Assembly (NCBI GenBank): GCA_946613765.1
Contig: CAMOFW010000025.1
Span: forward strand, 1-9,516
Source of the DNA: an uncultured Mycoplasmatota bacterium
GTDB taxonomy: Bacteria; Bacillota_I; Bacilli_A; RF39; UBA660
DNA: 9,516 nt
Reading direction: 5' to 3'
Under the pieces are notes generated by a model. The model made no database searches. It was given only the letters and a program-made list of their open reading frames with translations, and was not told where the DNA came from. Of this stretch, positions 1 to 7,057 are shown piece after piece. The translations under genes were made by a program, and so were the position numbers. Every line of letters begins with the position of its first letter. Positions within the stretch are counted from its first letter, which is position 1.

Positions 1-24
1 AAAAAGATAGCAAAATGCTATCTT
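1..24 (-). terminator. Intrinsic terminator of metG
   Basis: Read on the minus strand, a perfect 9-bp inverted repeat (arms at 16-24 and 4-12, three-base loop) is followed by a T-run that continues to the window edge. The metG stop codon (23-25) overlaps the 5' arm. The full U-tract cannot be seen because the window ends here. Confidence 0.75.
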
Positions 25-1654
25 ATTTTCCTAATATTTCTCTTTCTTCTTCAATTTTAGATTTATCATATCTAGTAAATAAAGGATTAATCTCTTTAGC
101 TAATTCAACTTTAGATAATCTCTTATATTCCCACTTATCAATTGAATCATTTAAATATTGTTCTACTAATTTAGTAGTTTCAATAAAATATGGTTTTAAT
201 AGATTATTTAAGTTAAAGATTATATTACAACAGTTGTATAATACTTCTTCACCTTTTGCTGGATCTTCTTTAGCTAATTTCCATGGTTCATTTTCATCAA
301 AGTATCTATTTGAGTAATTAACAAAGTCAAAGATTTGAGTTAGTGCGTCTTTAACATCACCATTATCAATAGAATTACCTACTGTGTTATATAAATCTTT
401 AAGTTTGTTTTCTACTTCTTCATCTACTTTAATATTAGTTAATTTACCATCAAAACTCTTATTAATGAATTGTAGAGTTCTATTAACAAAGTTACCCCAT
501 TTACCTAATAATTCACCATTAATTGAATTAATAAATCCTTCAAAAGTAAAGTTAAAGTCTCTTGTTTCTGGATCATTAATACTAAAGAAGTATCTAATTG
601 CATCTACTGGATAGTTATCTAATAAATGTCTTATAGTTATATAATTACCTTTAGATTTAGATAATTTATCACCTTCGATAGTAATATATTCATCTGATAC
701 TATTTTATCTGGTAATTTATAATTATCTTTAGTAGCTAATAATAGTGATGGGAATATAACTGTATGGAATGGAATATTATCTTTAGCATGTACTAAATAG
801 ATTTTATTATCATTTCCTTGTTTCCAATAATCTTCCCAGTTTAAGTTATGAGCTTCTGCATACTTTTTAGATGCTGTTACATAACCCCAAACATTTTCAA
901 ACCAACCATATAGTTTTTTATCTTCAAAGCCTTTGATTGGAATATCAATACCATAATTTAATGTACGAGATGCACATCTATCTGGAATACCTTCTTTTAA
1001 ATATCTTTCAGTAAAGTTTACTGCATTTTCTCTCCATTGACTTCTCTTTGAATCTAATAGTTTATTAATATCATCTGAGAAATTAGATAATTTAAAATAT
1101 AAATTTTTATTATCTTTTAATGTAGTTTTATTACCACATATAGCACATTTAGTTTCTTTTACTTCATCAATAGTTAATAGACTACCACATTTTTCACATT
1201 CGTCACCTTTAATTTCAGCTCCACACTTTGGACAAATACCAATGATATATCTATCTGCTAAGAAAAGTTTACAATGATCACAATATAATTGTTTTTCTAA
1301 TCTTTCTTCTAAATAACCATTATTATAGTATTTAACAAATTGTTCTTGTACAAACTTTTTATGATAATCATCATCTGTTCTATTATATAAATCAAAAGAT
1401 ATACCAAAGTCTTTAAAATCTTTATCAAAAGATACGTGACATGCATCAACTATTTCTTTTGGTGCCTTATGTTCTTGTAAAGCTTTAACTTCAGTTGGTG
1501 TACCATGACAATCTGTACCTGAGACTAAAATAACATTATTTCCTTTAAGTCTGTGATATCTTGCTATAACATCTCCTGGAAGTGATGATGCAGCATGACC
1601 AATGTGTAATTCACCATTTGCAAATGGCCAACTAATTCCTATTATTACATTCAT
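23..1654 (-). CDS. metG: Methionyl-tRNA synthetase
   Basis: This gene encodes a cytoplasmic class I aminoacyl-tRNA synthetase that charges tRNA-Met with methionine using ATP. In the 543-residue product, the HIGH signature is at 17-20 and the KMSKS loop reads KLSKS at 330-334. Between them is a zinc-knuckle insertion with four CxxC pairs: C125/C128, C141/C144, C153/C156 and C170/C173. This is the two-knuckle form of MetRS. The helical anticodon-binding region includes the family-typical NEPW motif (455-458). The protein ends near residue 543, so it lacks the C-terminal tRNA-binding OB-fold (Trbp111-like) extension found in longer bacterial MetRS. The start is well supported: a strong AAGGA Shine-Dalgarno (1665-1661) lies 6 nt upstream, and the N-terminus MNVIIGISWPFANGELHIGH is the usual distance from the HIGH motif. 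The gene stands alone behind a methionine T-box leader, so uncharged tRNA-Met should raise its expression. Confidence 0.97.
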   Translation of the reverse strand: MNVIIGISWPFANGELHIGHAASSLPGDVIARYHRLKGNNVILVSGTDCHGTPTEVKALQEHKAPKEIVDACHVSFDKDFKDFGISFDLYNRTDDDYHKKFVQEQFVKYYNNGYLEERLEKQLYCDHCKLFLADRYIIGICPKCGAEIKGDECEKCGSLLTIDEVKETKCAICGNKTTLKDNKNLYFKLSNFSDDINKLLDSKRSQWRENAVNFTERYLKEGIPDRCASRTLNYGIDIPIKGFEDKKLYGWFENVWGYVTASKKYAEAHNLNWEDYWKQGNDNKIYLVHAKDNIPFHTVIFPSLLLATKDNYKLPDKIVSDEYITIEGDKLSKSKGNYITIRHLLDNYPVDAIRYFFSINDPETRDFNFTFEGFINSINGELLGKWGNFVNRTLQFINKSFDGKLTNIKVDEEVENKLKDLYNTVGNSIDNGDVKDALTQIFDFVNYSNRYFDENEPWKLAKEDPAKGEEVLYNCCNIIFNLNNLLKPYFIETTKLVEQYLNDSIDKWEYKRLSKVELAKEINPLFTRYDKSKIEEEREILGK

Positions 1655-1675
1655 TTTTATTCCTTCTTTCTAATT

Positions 1676-1708
1676 AAAAAACCTCTTAGAGAATTATCCC
1701 TAAGAGGT
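1676..1708 (-). terminator. T-box regulated terminator in the metG leader
   Basis: A 12-bp stem with one G-U pair (arms 1708-1697 and 1692-1681, loop TAAT) is followed by TTTTTT at 1681-1676. Its 5' arm overlaps the 3' half of the antiterminator (1711-1702), so the two folds exclude each other. This is the premature terminator that reads through when uncharged tRNA is bound. Confidence 0.95.
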
Positions 1709-1942
1709 GAATTTATTCACGTTACCACTCTTATTTATTAATATATTACTATATTAACCTTACTAGCCTACATGATAATAGGCATCTGCTGTAACGGGCA
1801 TTCCCGAAGCAACCTACTTAGTTTCAATTGCTTGCCTCAAGGGCCATGTTCAAATAATACTTACATCCTCTAATCACACCAATTATAGAGTTCTCTTAAT
1901 GCTTTATATTATTTTACTCTTCCTTTCAATGGCTTTATGAAC
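1676..1942 (-). promoter_or_regulatory. T-box riboswitch, methionine specifier
   Basis: This leader RNA senses uncharged tRNA-Met and controls metG by antitermination. Stem I carries the classical pieces in order: the GGAAGAGTA element (about 1923-1915), an AAGAGAAC segment, a GGTGTGA distal loop, and a specifier loop reading GAAC-ATG-G, with the ATG codon at 1847-1845. Below the loop, AAGG (1925-1922) pairs with CCTT (1842-1839), and GCC/GGC (1933-1931 with 1836-1834) closes a kink-turn-like base. Downstream is a CGGGAATGCCCGTTA element of the stem II region. The antiterminator is textbook in shape: AAGAG (1732-1728) with CTCTT (1706-1702), a seven-base bulge TGGTAAC (1727-1721), then GTGAA (1720-1716) with TTCAC (1711-1707). 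The bulge TGGT fits an ACCA acceptor end, as expected for tRNA-Met with discriminator A. The bulge differs from the usual TGGNACC by one base. The leader start is inferred from the promoter. Confidence 0.96.
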
Positions 1943-1948
1943 GTTTTA

Positions 1949-1977
1949 ATTATATCTCTAAATACTATCTTTGTCAA
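1949..1977 (-). promoter_or_regulatory. Consensus sigma-A promoter of the metG T-box leader
   Basis: A perfect -35 TTGACA (1977-1972) and a perfect -10 TATAAT (1954-1949) are separated by 17 nt. The predicted transcription start is near 1942, giving a leader of about 290 nt before the metG start. Such a strong unregulated promoter fits control by the T-box at the terminator rather than at initiation. Confidence 0.92.
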
Positions 1978-2036
1978 AGATTTATATTATATTATGCTAT
2001 TTTTCTTTATTAGTATGTATTTTTATTTAATAATAC

Positions 2037-2063
2037 AAAAAAGATAGTATCAACTATCTTTTT
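2037..2063 (-). terminator. Intrinsic terminator of the WG-like membrane protein operon
   Basis: An 11-bp stem is formed by 2063-2053 and 2048-2038 (GATAGT/ACTATC core flanked by A-T pairs, loop TGAT), with the T-run at 2042-2037. The TAA stop of the upstream gene (2064-2062) overlaps the 5' arm. Confidence 0.88.
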
Positions 2064-3003
2064 AAGGTAATGTTACTTTTAATTCACCACCAACGTATAC
2101 TTCAACTCCATTTAGAGTTTCACCTGTTTCTACAGCATCAATTGAATTTACAAAGTAATCTTCAGTAACTTTTTGTTTTGTATTTAAATCCATTATATAT
2201 ACTGCTTTTGTTGGTGCTAATATTTTAACATAATGACTAACAAATTGCATTCCTTTATTAGCTTCATCATTAATTGATTCACCAGACATAGTATTTAAAT
2301 AATAATATCCACGATTAGTTGTTATTACATATCCATCTATATAATCATATATTTGATTAATAAAATATTTAGATATGTCAGCATCACTATCAGAAATTAT
2401 TTTCCATCCATTTTCATCACTTACAATGAATGCATCAGATCTTAAAAGATCAGTTTCATCATCGTATGCTTCTTTTGCACCTATGAAATTATATTTAAAA
2501 TCAATTACCATTCCAGCATTATTATTCATCTTCATAATGCCCCATTTTAAGTTTTCATCTCTAACTATCATTAATTGATTAGCTAAACCTATTCCATAAT
2601 TTTTAATTGCAGTTAATTTTCTTACTTCTTTTTGATTAACAACATCATATAAAACTATATCATTACCATTTTTCTTAGTAGTATCATTAATAAATGCATA
2701 TCTATCATTAATTAATGATATTTCTGTATCTGTTTTACCTTTGTAATAATTAGTTTCATAACTAGAATCATCTATATAACTTTTAGCATAGCCACAGTAT
2801 TCATTTTTGCATGTATAGGTTCCTAGTAATTCTTTATTTTTACTATAGAACCATAGTTTATTGTTTAATTTAAATTCTTTATTTGGATTTTCTGGAGGTG
2901 GATTCTTTATTTTATCTACATGAACAAAGTATCCATATCCAGACATAGCACTACAAACAATAAGTAAAACTACTATTACCCATAGAACTGCTTTATTCTT
3001 CAT
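2062..3003 (-). CDS. Single-pass membrane protein with one WG-like extracellular module
   Basis: The function is unknown. The 313-residue product begins with a hydrophobic segment at about 5-25 after MKNK, with no recognisable cleavage site. This suggests an N-terminal anchor with the remainder outside the cell. A proline-rich linker (NPPPENP) follows. The extracellular part holds GTYTC (61-65) with a second cysteine at 70, DRYAFIND (100-107), VLYD (117-120), a WG core LKWGIMK (152-158) and DFKYNFIG (168-175). The same series occurs twice in the upstream gene, so this is a shorter paralogue with one module. C65 and C70 are the only cysteines outside the membrane segment. The start lies 1 nt after the upstream stop codon, and the nearest Shine-Dalgarno-like GAGGG (3019-3015) is inside the upstream gene's last codons, so translation is probably coupled. 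WG-repeat membership is inferred from pattern, not from a search. Confidence 0.88.
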   Translation of the reverse strand: MKNKAVLWVIVVLLIVCSAMSGYGYFVHVDKIKNPPPENPNKEFKLNNKLWFYSKNKELLGTYTCKNEYCGYAKSYIDDSSYETNYYKGKTDTEISLINDRYAFINDTTKKNGNDIVLYDVVNQKEVRKLTAIKNYGIGLANQLMIVRDENLKWGIMKMNNNAGMVIDFKYNFIGAKEAYDDETDLLRSDAFIVSDENGWKIISDSDADISKYFINQIYDYIDGYVITTNRGYYYLNTMSGESINDEANKGMQFVSHYVKILAPTKAVYIMDLNTKQKVTEDYFVNSIDAVETGETLNGVEVYVGGELKVTLP

Positions 3004-3004
3004 T

Positions 3005-5209
3005 TTATTCTTCGCCCTCTTTATTATCTTTTGTTAAACTTAATTTAATGGTAGATGTTACATTACCATCTTTATCATAAACTTTAACTGTAACTTCTTT
3101 ATCATCACTAGTTAATTTAAATGCTACATTATTAGAATTATAATAAGTATTTGTATGTAGTGTAATATCATCAGTATTTATTTTATTACCATCATAATCA
3201 TAAATATATAATTTGTTATTAGATACAGCTCCAAAAACATTTTTATTTGATATATCTATATAATCAAATGCATCTTTAATTTTATGAATTGATCCATCAC
3301 CATTATATAAATGTACCTTATTATCTATTTTAACTATAACATATGAATTAGCGTAATTCATAATCTTACCGTCAAATTCAGCACTAGTGTAATTACCACC
3401 TTCATATACTATCTTATACTTACCATCTTGTTTAACAATGTAGTCTTTTCCTGCTCTTTCAATTTGTTCATGAACAAACTTAAAGTTTTGGTTAACACTT
3501 GCACCATCACTATTGATTTCAATTAATCCCATTTTGTTTGATTTTAATTTAGCAATAATAGTTGCATTACCATTAACATATGTTAAATCTTTTAAGTTTT
3601 CATTAGCATTATTATCTATTTCTAAATAAGTTCCTAATGATTTATTATCTTTTAAATCATAGAATTTAATTTCAGTATTAGTTTCATTTGCTAAATCAGG
3701 AGCATCATAGATAAATGCATATCTATTATTATAGATTGGTACTACTGAATCAATTTCTTTGAATGGAACTATATATGAATCTGAGAATTGATGTGAAGTT
3801 GCTACTCTACAATTAGTTAAAGCATCACTTGGATAAGAATTCTTATTCTTACATTCATATGTTCCGATTACTTTAGTTTTTTCTTCATCTTCATAGAAAT
3901 ATAATTTTCCATTTAAATAACTATAATATTTATAAGTTGCTGATACATTACCATCTTTTAAATTTAATATTTCTTCTCTAGATGTTTTATCAGTATTTTG
4001 TAACTTAATAGTTAATGTATTATCATGTAATTCAAATTGATATGCATATGAATTAGATACTAATTTTTGTTTATCATCAAATGTATATACACTTTGATAA
4101 TCACTGTTAGTTAATTCATAACCTTCTTCATTATATTTATTATCTGAATATCCTCTGATAAATAAATTATTATCTTTAACTACAGCTAATAAATCATCAT
4201 TAATTAATGTTATATAATCATAATCTTTATTAAATTCTTCACCAGTATAGTTAAATACTGTATATTTACTATTAGCTGTTTTAATTACTACATAATTATC
4301 ATTATAATCAATTATTTCACCATTAAATACCTTAGTCTTTAAGTTATTAGCATAATCAGCTAAATAATATCCTTTATCATTTTTAACAATAATTAAATTA
4401 TCTTTAGATTTTTTCATAATACCAATATAATCATATACAAAATCAATCATATTAGTAGCAGATGTTTCATCAAATTTAACTATACCATATTTATTATTAG
4501 TATTTTTAAGTACTGCAATATTTTTAGTTTCAACATCGTATTGTTTAACACCTAAGTATTCATCCATTACTTTATTATTTAACATATCATATAGCTTAAT
4601 TTTATTAGATTCAGTATTTTCGTTATCATAGATAAAGATATATCTATTAGCAATAGCTTGAGATCTAACTTTAACTACACTGCCATCTTCATATACATTT
4701 TTAGCAACATTAAAAGTATCTTCATCATTGTTTGTGTATGCTACATAACATTTGTTTTCGTCTTTGTTTTCACATGCATATGTACCAATAGTGTTTTCAC
4801 TATCATCTAAAATTGTTAAGACACCATCTTCATATCTATAGTTATCTTTAGCAAGTACTACTGATGGTAATTCATCTTTAGTTTCATGTTTTTTATTAGC
4901 AACTAAAAAGATAACTAAACCAATAATTAACAATAGTACAACTACACATATAGAAATAATAATTATTTTATTTTTCTTTGGTAGTTTTTTAAACTTATCA
5001 ATTAGAGATTCTTTTTTCTTTGGCTTTTCTTCTTTATTTTCATCTTCTTTAATAACTTGCTCTTCTCTAGTTAAGTTATTAAATAAAGCTTCTTTATCCT
5101 CTAGATTAAACTCTGCAGTATCAGTTGATGGAGGAAGCTCTACTGTTTCTTCTTTTAATTCGTTTAGTTCATTTAATGCTCTAGTTTTTTCTAAATCATC
5201 ATCATACAT
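3005..5209 (-). CDS. Single-pass membrane protein with two WG-like extracellular modules
   Basis: The function is unknown. From the chosen start the product has 734 residues. Residues 1-80 form a charged, probably cytoplasmic region: first acidic (EKTRALNELNELKEE), then lysine-rich just before the membrane. One transmembrane helix spans about 82-104, and the rest is predicted to be outside. Two copies of a module follow, at roughly 124-415 and 430-725. Each has G-T-Y-x-C (142-146; 449-453), a second cysteine (C154; C467), NRY-(I/A)-FIYD (188-195; 495-502), an LYD/FYD motif (206-208; 516-518) and a WG-like core (KYGIV 240-244; KMGLI 559-563). Each copy ends in a further strand-rich region. These four cysteines are the only ones outside the membrane helix. 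The start at 5209 has an ideal Shine-Dalgarno AGAGGTG (5222-5216) 6 nt away. A longer frame from 5245 would begin inside the probable promoter. The gene is followed, 1 nt after its stop, by a one-module paralogue. Confidence 0.88.
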   Translation of the reverse strand: MYDDDLEKTRALNELNELKEETVELPPSTDTAEFNLEDKEALFNNLTREEQVIKEDENKEEKPKKKESLIDKFKKLPKKNKIIIISICVVVLLLIIGLVIFLVANKKHETKDELPSVVLAKDNYRYEDGVLTILDDSENTIGTYACENKDENKCYVAYTNNDEDTFNVAKNVYEDGSVVKVRSQAIANRYIFIYDNENTESNKIKLYDMLNNKVMDEYLGVKQYDVETKNIAVLKNTNNKYGIVKFDETSATNMIDFVYDYIGIMKKSKDNLIIVKNDKGYYLADYANNLKTKVFNGEIIDYNDNYVVIKTANSKYTVFNYTGEEFNKDYDYITLINDDLLAVVKDNNLFIRGYSDNKYNEEGYELTNSDYQSVYTFDDKQKLVSNSYAYQFELHDNTLTIKLQNTDKTSREEILNLKDGNVSATYKYYSYLNGKLYFYEDEEKTKVIGTYECKNKNSYPSDALTNCRVATSHQFSDSYIVPFKEIDSVVPIYNNRYAFIYDAPDLANETNTEIKFYDLKDNKSLGTYLEIDNNANENLKDLTYVNGNATIIAKLKSNKMGLIEINSDGASVNQNFKFVHEQIERAGKDYIVKQDGKYKIVYEGGNYTSAEFDGKIMNYANSYVIVKIDNKVHLYNGDGSIHKIKDAFDYIDISNKNVFGAVSNNKLYIYDYDGNKINTDDITLHTNTYYNSNNVAFKLTSDDKEVTVKVYDKDGNVTSTIKLSLTKDNKEGEE

Positions 5210-5235
5210 AAACAACACCTCTATTATTAATATAT

Positions 5236-5244
5236 ATTTTAACA
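5236..5244 (-). promoter_or_regulatory. Probable extended -10 promoter of the WG-like operon
   Basis: TGTTAAAAT (5244-5236) is an extended -10 element: TG, one base, then TAAAAT (5 of 6 to consensus). No good -35 is visible; the best 17-nt-spaced hexamer is TGGTAA. Transcription would start near 5229, just before the Shine-Dalgarno at 5222-5216. That rules out the ATG at 5245. Confidence 0.5.
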
Positions 5245-5268
5245 TATATTTTTTATTATTACCACATT

Positions 5269-5304
5269 AAAAAATATTAATTCAAATTATCTGAATTAAT
5301 ATTT
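5269..5304 (-). terminator. Intrinsic terminator of hemW
   Basis: A perfect 13-bp inverted repeat (5304-5292 with 5284-5272, seven-base loop) continues into TTTTT on the minus strand. The hemW stop TGA (5284-5282) lies inside the 3' arm. The stem is mostly A-T, so it may be weaker than the other terminators here. Confidence 0.75.
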
Positions 5305-6364
5305 CATTCATAACATAGATATATTTAGGATTAATCTTTAAATATCCATCTTTATATAATAATTTCTTTTCATCTAATAGTTTTTGAATATTATAGGCCT
5401 CTTGTAAATTAGTATTATATCTATTATAAAAATCATTTAAATTAATGCCATCAAGTAATCTAAATCCTAACATTATTGTGTTATCCATATCATCACTAGT
5501 AGATAATAATTGTTCTGAGGCTACATATTCTTTATTAATATATTTATTTATGTTTTTAGTATTTTCATATCTAATATTACCTATATAACCATGAGAAGAT
5601 AATCCAAAGCCATAATAATTATTATTTAACCAGTAATTAATATTATGTTTAGATTCATATCCTTCTTTAGCAAAGTTAGATATTTCGTAATGCTTATAGT
5701 TATTCTTTTTTAAGATATTACATATAGTAGTATACATTTCTTCGTCTAAATCTTCATCGATAGGTAGTGTTTTATTAATTCCTATCATGGTATTATCTTC
5801 AATTATTAAAGAATATGTTGAGATATGTTCAACATTTAGTTTTAATATTTGTTTAATATCCTTTTTTAAAGTAGATATCTTTTCTTTAGGTATACCATAT
5901 ATTAAATCAACATTAATATTATTAAAACCATAATGTCTACATAGATTAATTCTATTTTGAGCATCTTCAAAGGTATGATATCTATTCATGAATTCTAATT
6001 TCTTTTTATTAAATGATTCTATACCAATAGATAACCTATTTACTTTATATTCTTTTAGTACAGATAGCATATCTTCATCAATATCATTTAAATTACATTC
6101 AAATGTAAATTCAACATCATTACTTAATTTAAAAATTTTAGTTATTTCAAGTAGATATCTCAAATCATTAATTGGTAGAGATGATGGTGTTCCACCACCA
6201 ATATATAAAGTTTTTAATTCTTCACCTTGATACTTTTCTTCGATTTCAGACTTTAGTGCTTCTAAATATGGTCTAGTGAATTTATCATTAATATACATCT
6301 TACAAAAATCACAATAAGAACATATACTTTTACAAAAAGGAATATGGATGTATGCACTATTCAT
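5282..6364 (-). CDS. hemW: HemW-like radical SAM protein (HemN-related)
   Basis: This is a member of the HemN/HemW radical SAM family, formerly annotated as oxygen-independent coproporphyrinogen III oxidase-like. HemW proteins are regarded as heme chaperones that bind a 4Fe-4S cluster and SAM. From the chosen start (360 residues) the product opens with YIHIPFC and the cluster motif C11-x3-C15-x2-C18, followed by an extra C21. Further family signatures are LYIGGGTPS (SAM-binding glycine motif), EFTFECN, RLSIGIESF, VDLIYGIP, EISNFA, HNINYW and YYGFGLSSHGY. The length fits HemW, and the long N-terminus of true HemN is absent, so a HemN enzyme role is unlikely. The ATG at 6382 opens a longer frame but overlaps the predicted transcription start near 6380, so the ATG at 6364 is preferred. 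No heme biosynthesis gene lies in the window, so the substrate or client here is unclear. Confidence 0.9.
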   Translation of the reverse strand: MNSAYIHIPFCKSICSYCDFCKMYINDKFTRPYLEALKSEIEEKYQGEELKTLYIGGGTPSSLPINDLRYLLEITKIFKLSNDVEFTFECNLNDIDEDMLSVLKEYKVNRLSIGIESFNKKKLEFMNRYHTFEDAQNRINLCRHYGFNNINVDLIYGIPKEKISTLKKDIKQILKLNVEHISTYSLIIEDNTMIGINKTLPIDEDLDEEMYTTICNILKKNNYKHYEISNFAKEGYESKHNINYWLNNNYYGFGLSSHGYIGNIRYENTKNINKYINKEYVASEQLLSTSDDMDNTIMLGFRLLDGINLNDFYNRYNTNLQEAYNIQKLLDEKKLLYKDGYLKINPKYIYVMNEILIQII

Positions 6365-6386
6365 AATAATCACTACTTTCATGTTT

Positions 6387-6392
6387 ATTATA
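6387..6392 (-). promoter_or_regulatory. -10 box of the hemW promoter
   Basis: A perfect TATAAT lies at 6392-6387. At 17-nt spacing the -35 position falls in the T-run of the preceding terminator (TTTTTT, 6415-6410), which is a poor match. Transcription would start near 6380, leaving a leader of about 16 nt before the ATG at 6364. Confidence 0.55.
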
Positions 6393-6407
6393 GCAACATT
6401 TTATAAA

Positions 6408-6432
6408 TAAAAAAAGAGTAAATAAATTACTC
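6408..6432 (-). terminator. Intrinsic terminator of the SipW-type secreted protein gene
   Basis: A GAGTAA/TTACTC stem (6432-6427 with 6421-6416, five-base loop) is followed directly by an uninterrupted T-run at 6415-6408. The TAA stop (6429-6427) is part of the 5' arm. The stem is only 6 bp, but the U-tract is strong. Confidence 0.78.
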
Positions 6433-7002
6433 CATAGTTTCTGATCCTGCAACGATGCCTTCAACTGACATATCTACACCAATTGCTTGGCCAATAATTG
6501 ATTCGTCAGCATCTTCTTTAATCCAAACTTTAATGTTAGATGATTTAGTTTGGCTAGCATTTACAGTTTGTTTTGATAATATATATCTAATTTTGTTTTT
6601 ATCTGTTTCTGCAGCTGTTGCTTTAGTCTTAGTTAAACTTGATAATGGTTTAGCTGTTTCAGAATCAATTTTAACCATAATATTAGAATGATCTACTTCA
6701 TTAGCTGCTGTAGTATAAATAATAATATTATAATCACTATCTAAATTACCATTATTTGTTACTTTTAATTGATATGTTGGAGCATCACTTTCACTTTGTG
6801 GAGTGATATCTCCTGTTTGTGTTTCAATAACACTTGATGAATAATCTAAATTAAATGTACCACCTGTAATAACTTGAGTAGTTGTACTCTTAGATGTATT
6901 ACTAAATAATGCAAAAGATGTTCCAATTAAGATTACACCCATTACAATAACTGATATTGTAATGATAAAAGATTGCTTTTTAATTATATCCTTATAATTC
7001 AT
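6427..7002 (-). CDS. Small secreted protein with SipW/TasA-type signal peptide
   Basis: The specific function is unknown. The 191-residue product has a basic N-terminus (MNYKDIIKK), a hydrophobic core at about 11-27, then GTSFALFSNTS (27-37). This resembles the SipW-dependent signal peptides of TasA, camelysin/CalY and related proteins, with likely cleavage after A31. The mature part is about 160 residues. It is rich in Thr and Ser, has no cysteine, and contains strand-like stretches (TYQLKVTNNGNLDSDYNIII, then SNIKVWIKEDAD), consistent with a beta-sandwich like TasA/CalY; that comparison is inferred. No signal peptidase lies in the window. The start is ATG at 7002, because AGGTGA (7013-7008) is a clean Shine-Dalgarno 5 nt upstream. 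A GTG at 7011 gives a frame three residues longer but sits inside that Shine-Dalgarno. The gene follows the deacetylase by 55 bp with no strong terminator between them, so cotranscription is possible. Confidence 0.85.
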   Translation of the reverse strand: MNYKDIIKKQSFIITISVIVMGVILIGTSFALFSNTSKSTTTQVITGGTFNLDYSSSVIETQTGDITPQSESDAPTYQLKVTNNGNLDSDYNIIIYTTAANEVDHSNIMVKIDSETAKPLSSLTKTKATAAETDKNKIRYILSKQTVNASQTKSSNIKVWIKEDADESIIGQAIGVDMSVEGIVAGSETME

Positions 7003-7007
7003 ATATC

Positions 7008-7013
7008 TCACCT
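7008..7013 (-). promoter_or_regulatory. Shine-Dalgarno that decides the start of the SipW-type gene
   Basis: AGGTGA at 7013-7008 lies 5 nt before the ATG at 7002. The upstream in-frame GTG (7011-7009) is part of this sequence, so it is unlikely to be a start codon. A weak -10-like GATAAT lies just upstream at 7030-7025. Confidence 0.75.
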
Positions 7014-7057
7014 ACTATATAAATATTATCATAAATTTTTACGAAAATAAAGTAATT

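Noticed and set aside
1843..1933. Pairing of GCCAT (1933-1929) with ATGGC (1847-1843), which would hide the T-box specifier codon.
   Set aside because: The canonical stem I base (GCC with GGC at 1836-1834, AAGG with CCTT) uses the same region and fits the T-box architecture better; a five-base match is easily chance.
7025..7030. GATAAT as the -10 of a separate promoter for the SipW-type gene.
   Set aside because: No acceptable -35 lies at 16-18 nt, and similar hexamers are frequent in such AT-rich DNA, so it was not listed as a promoter.
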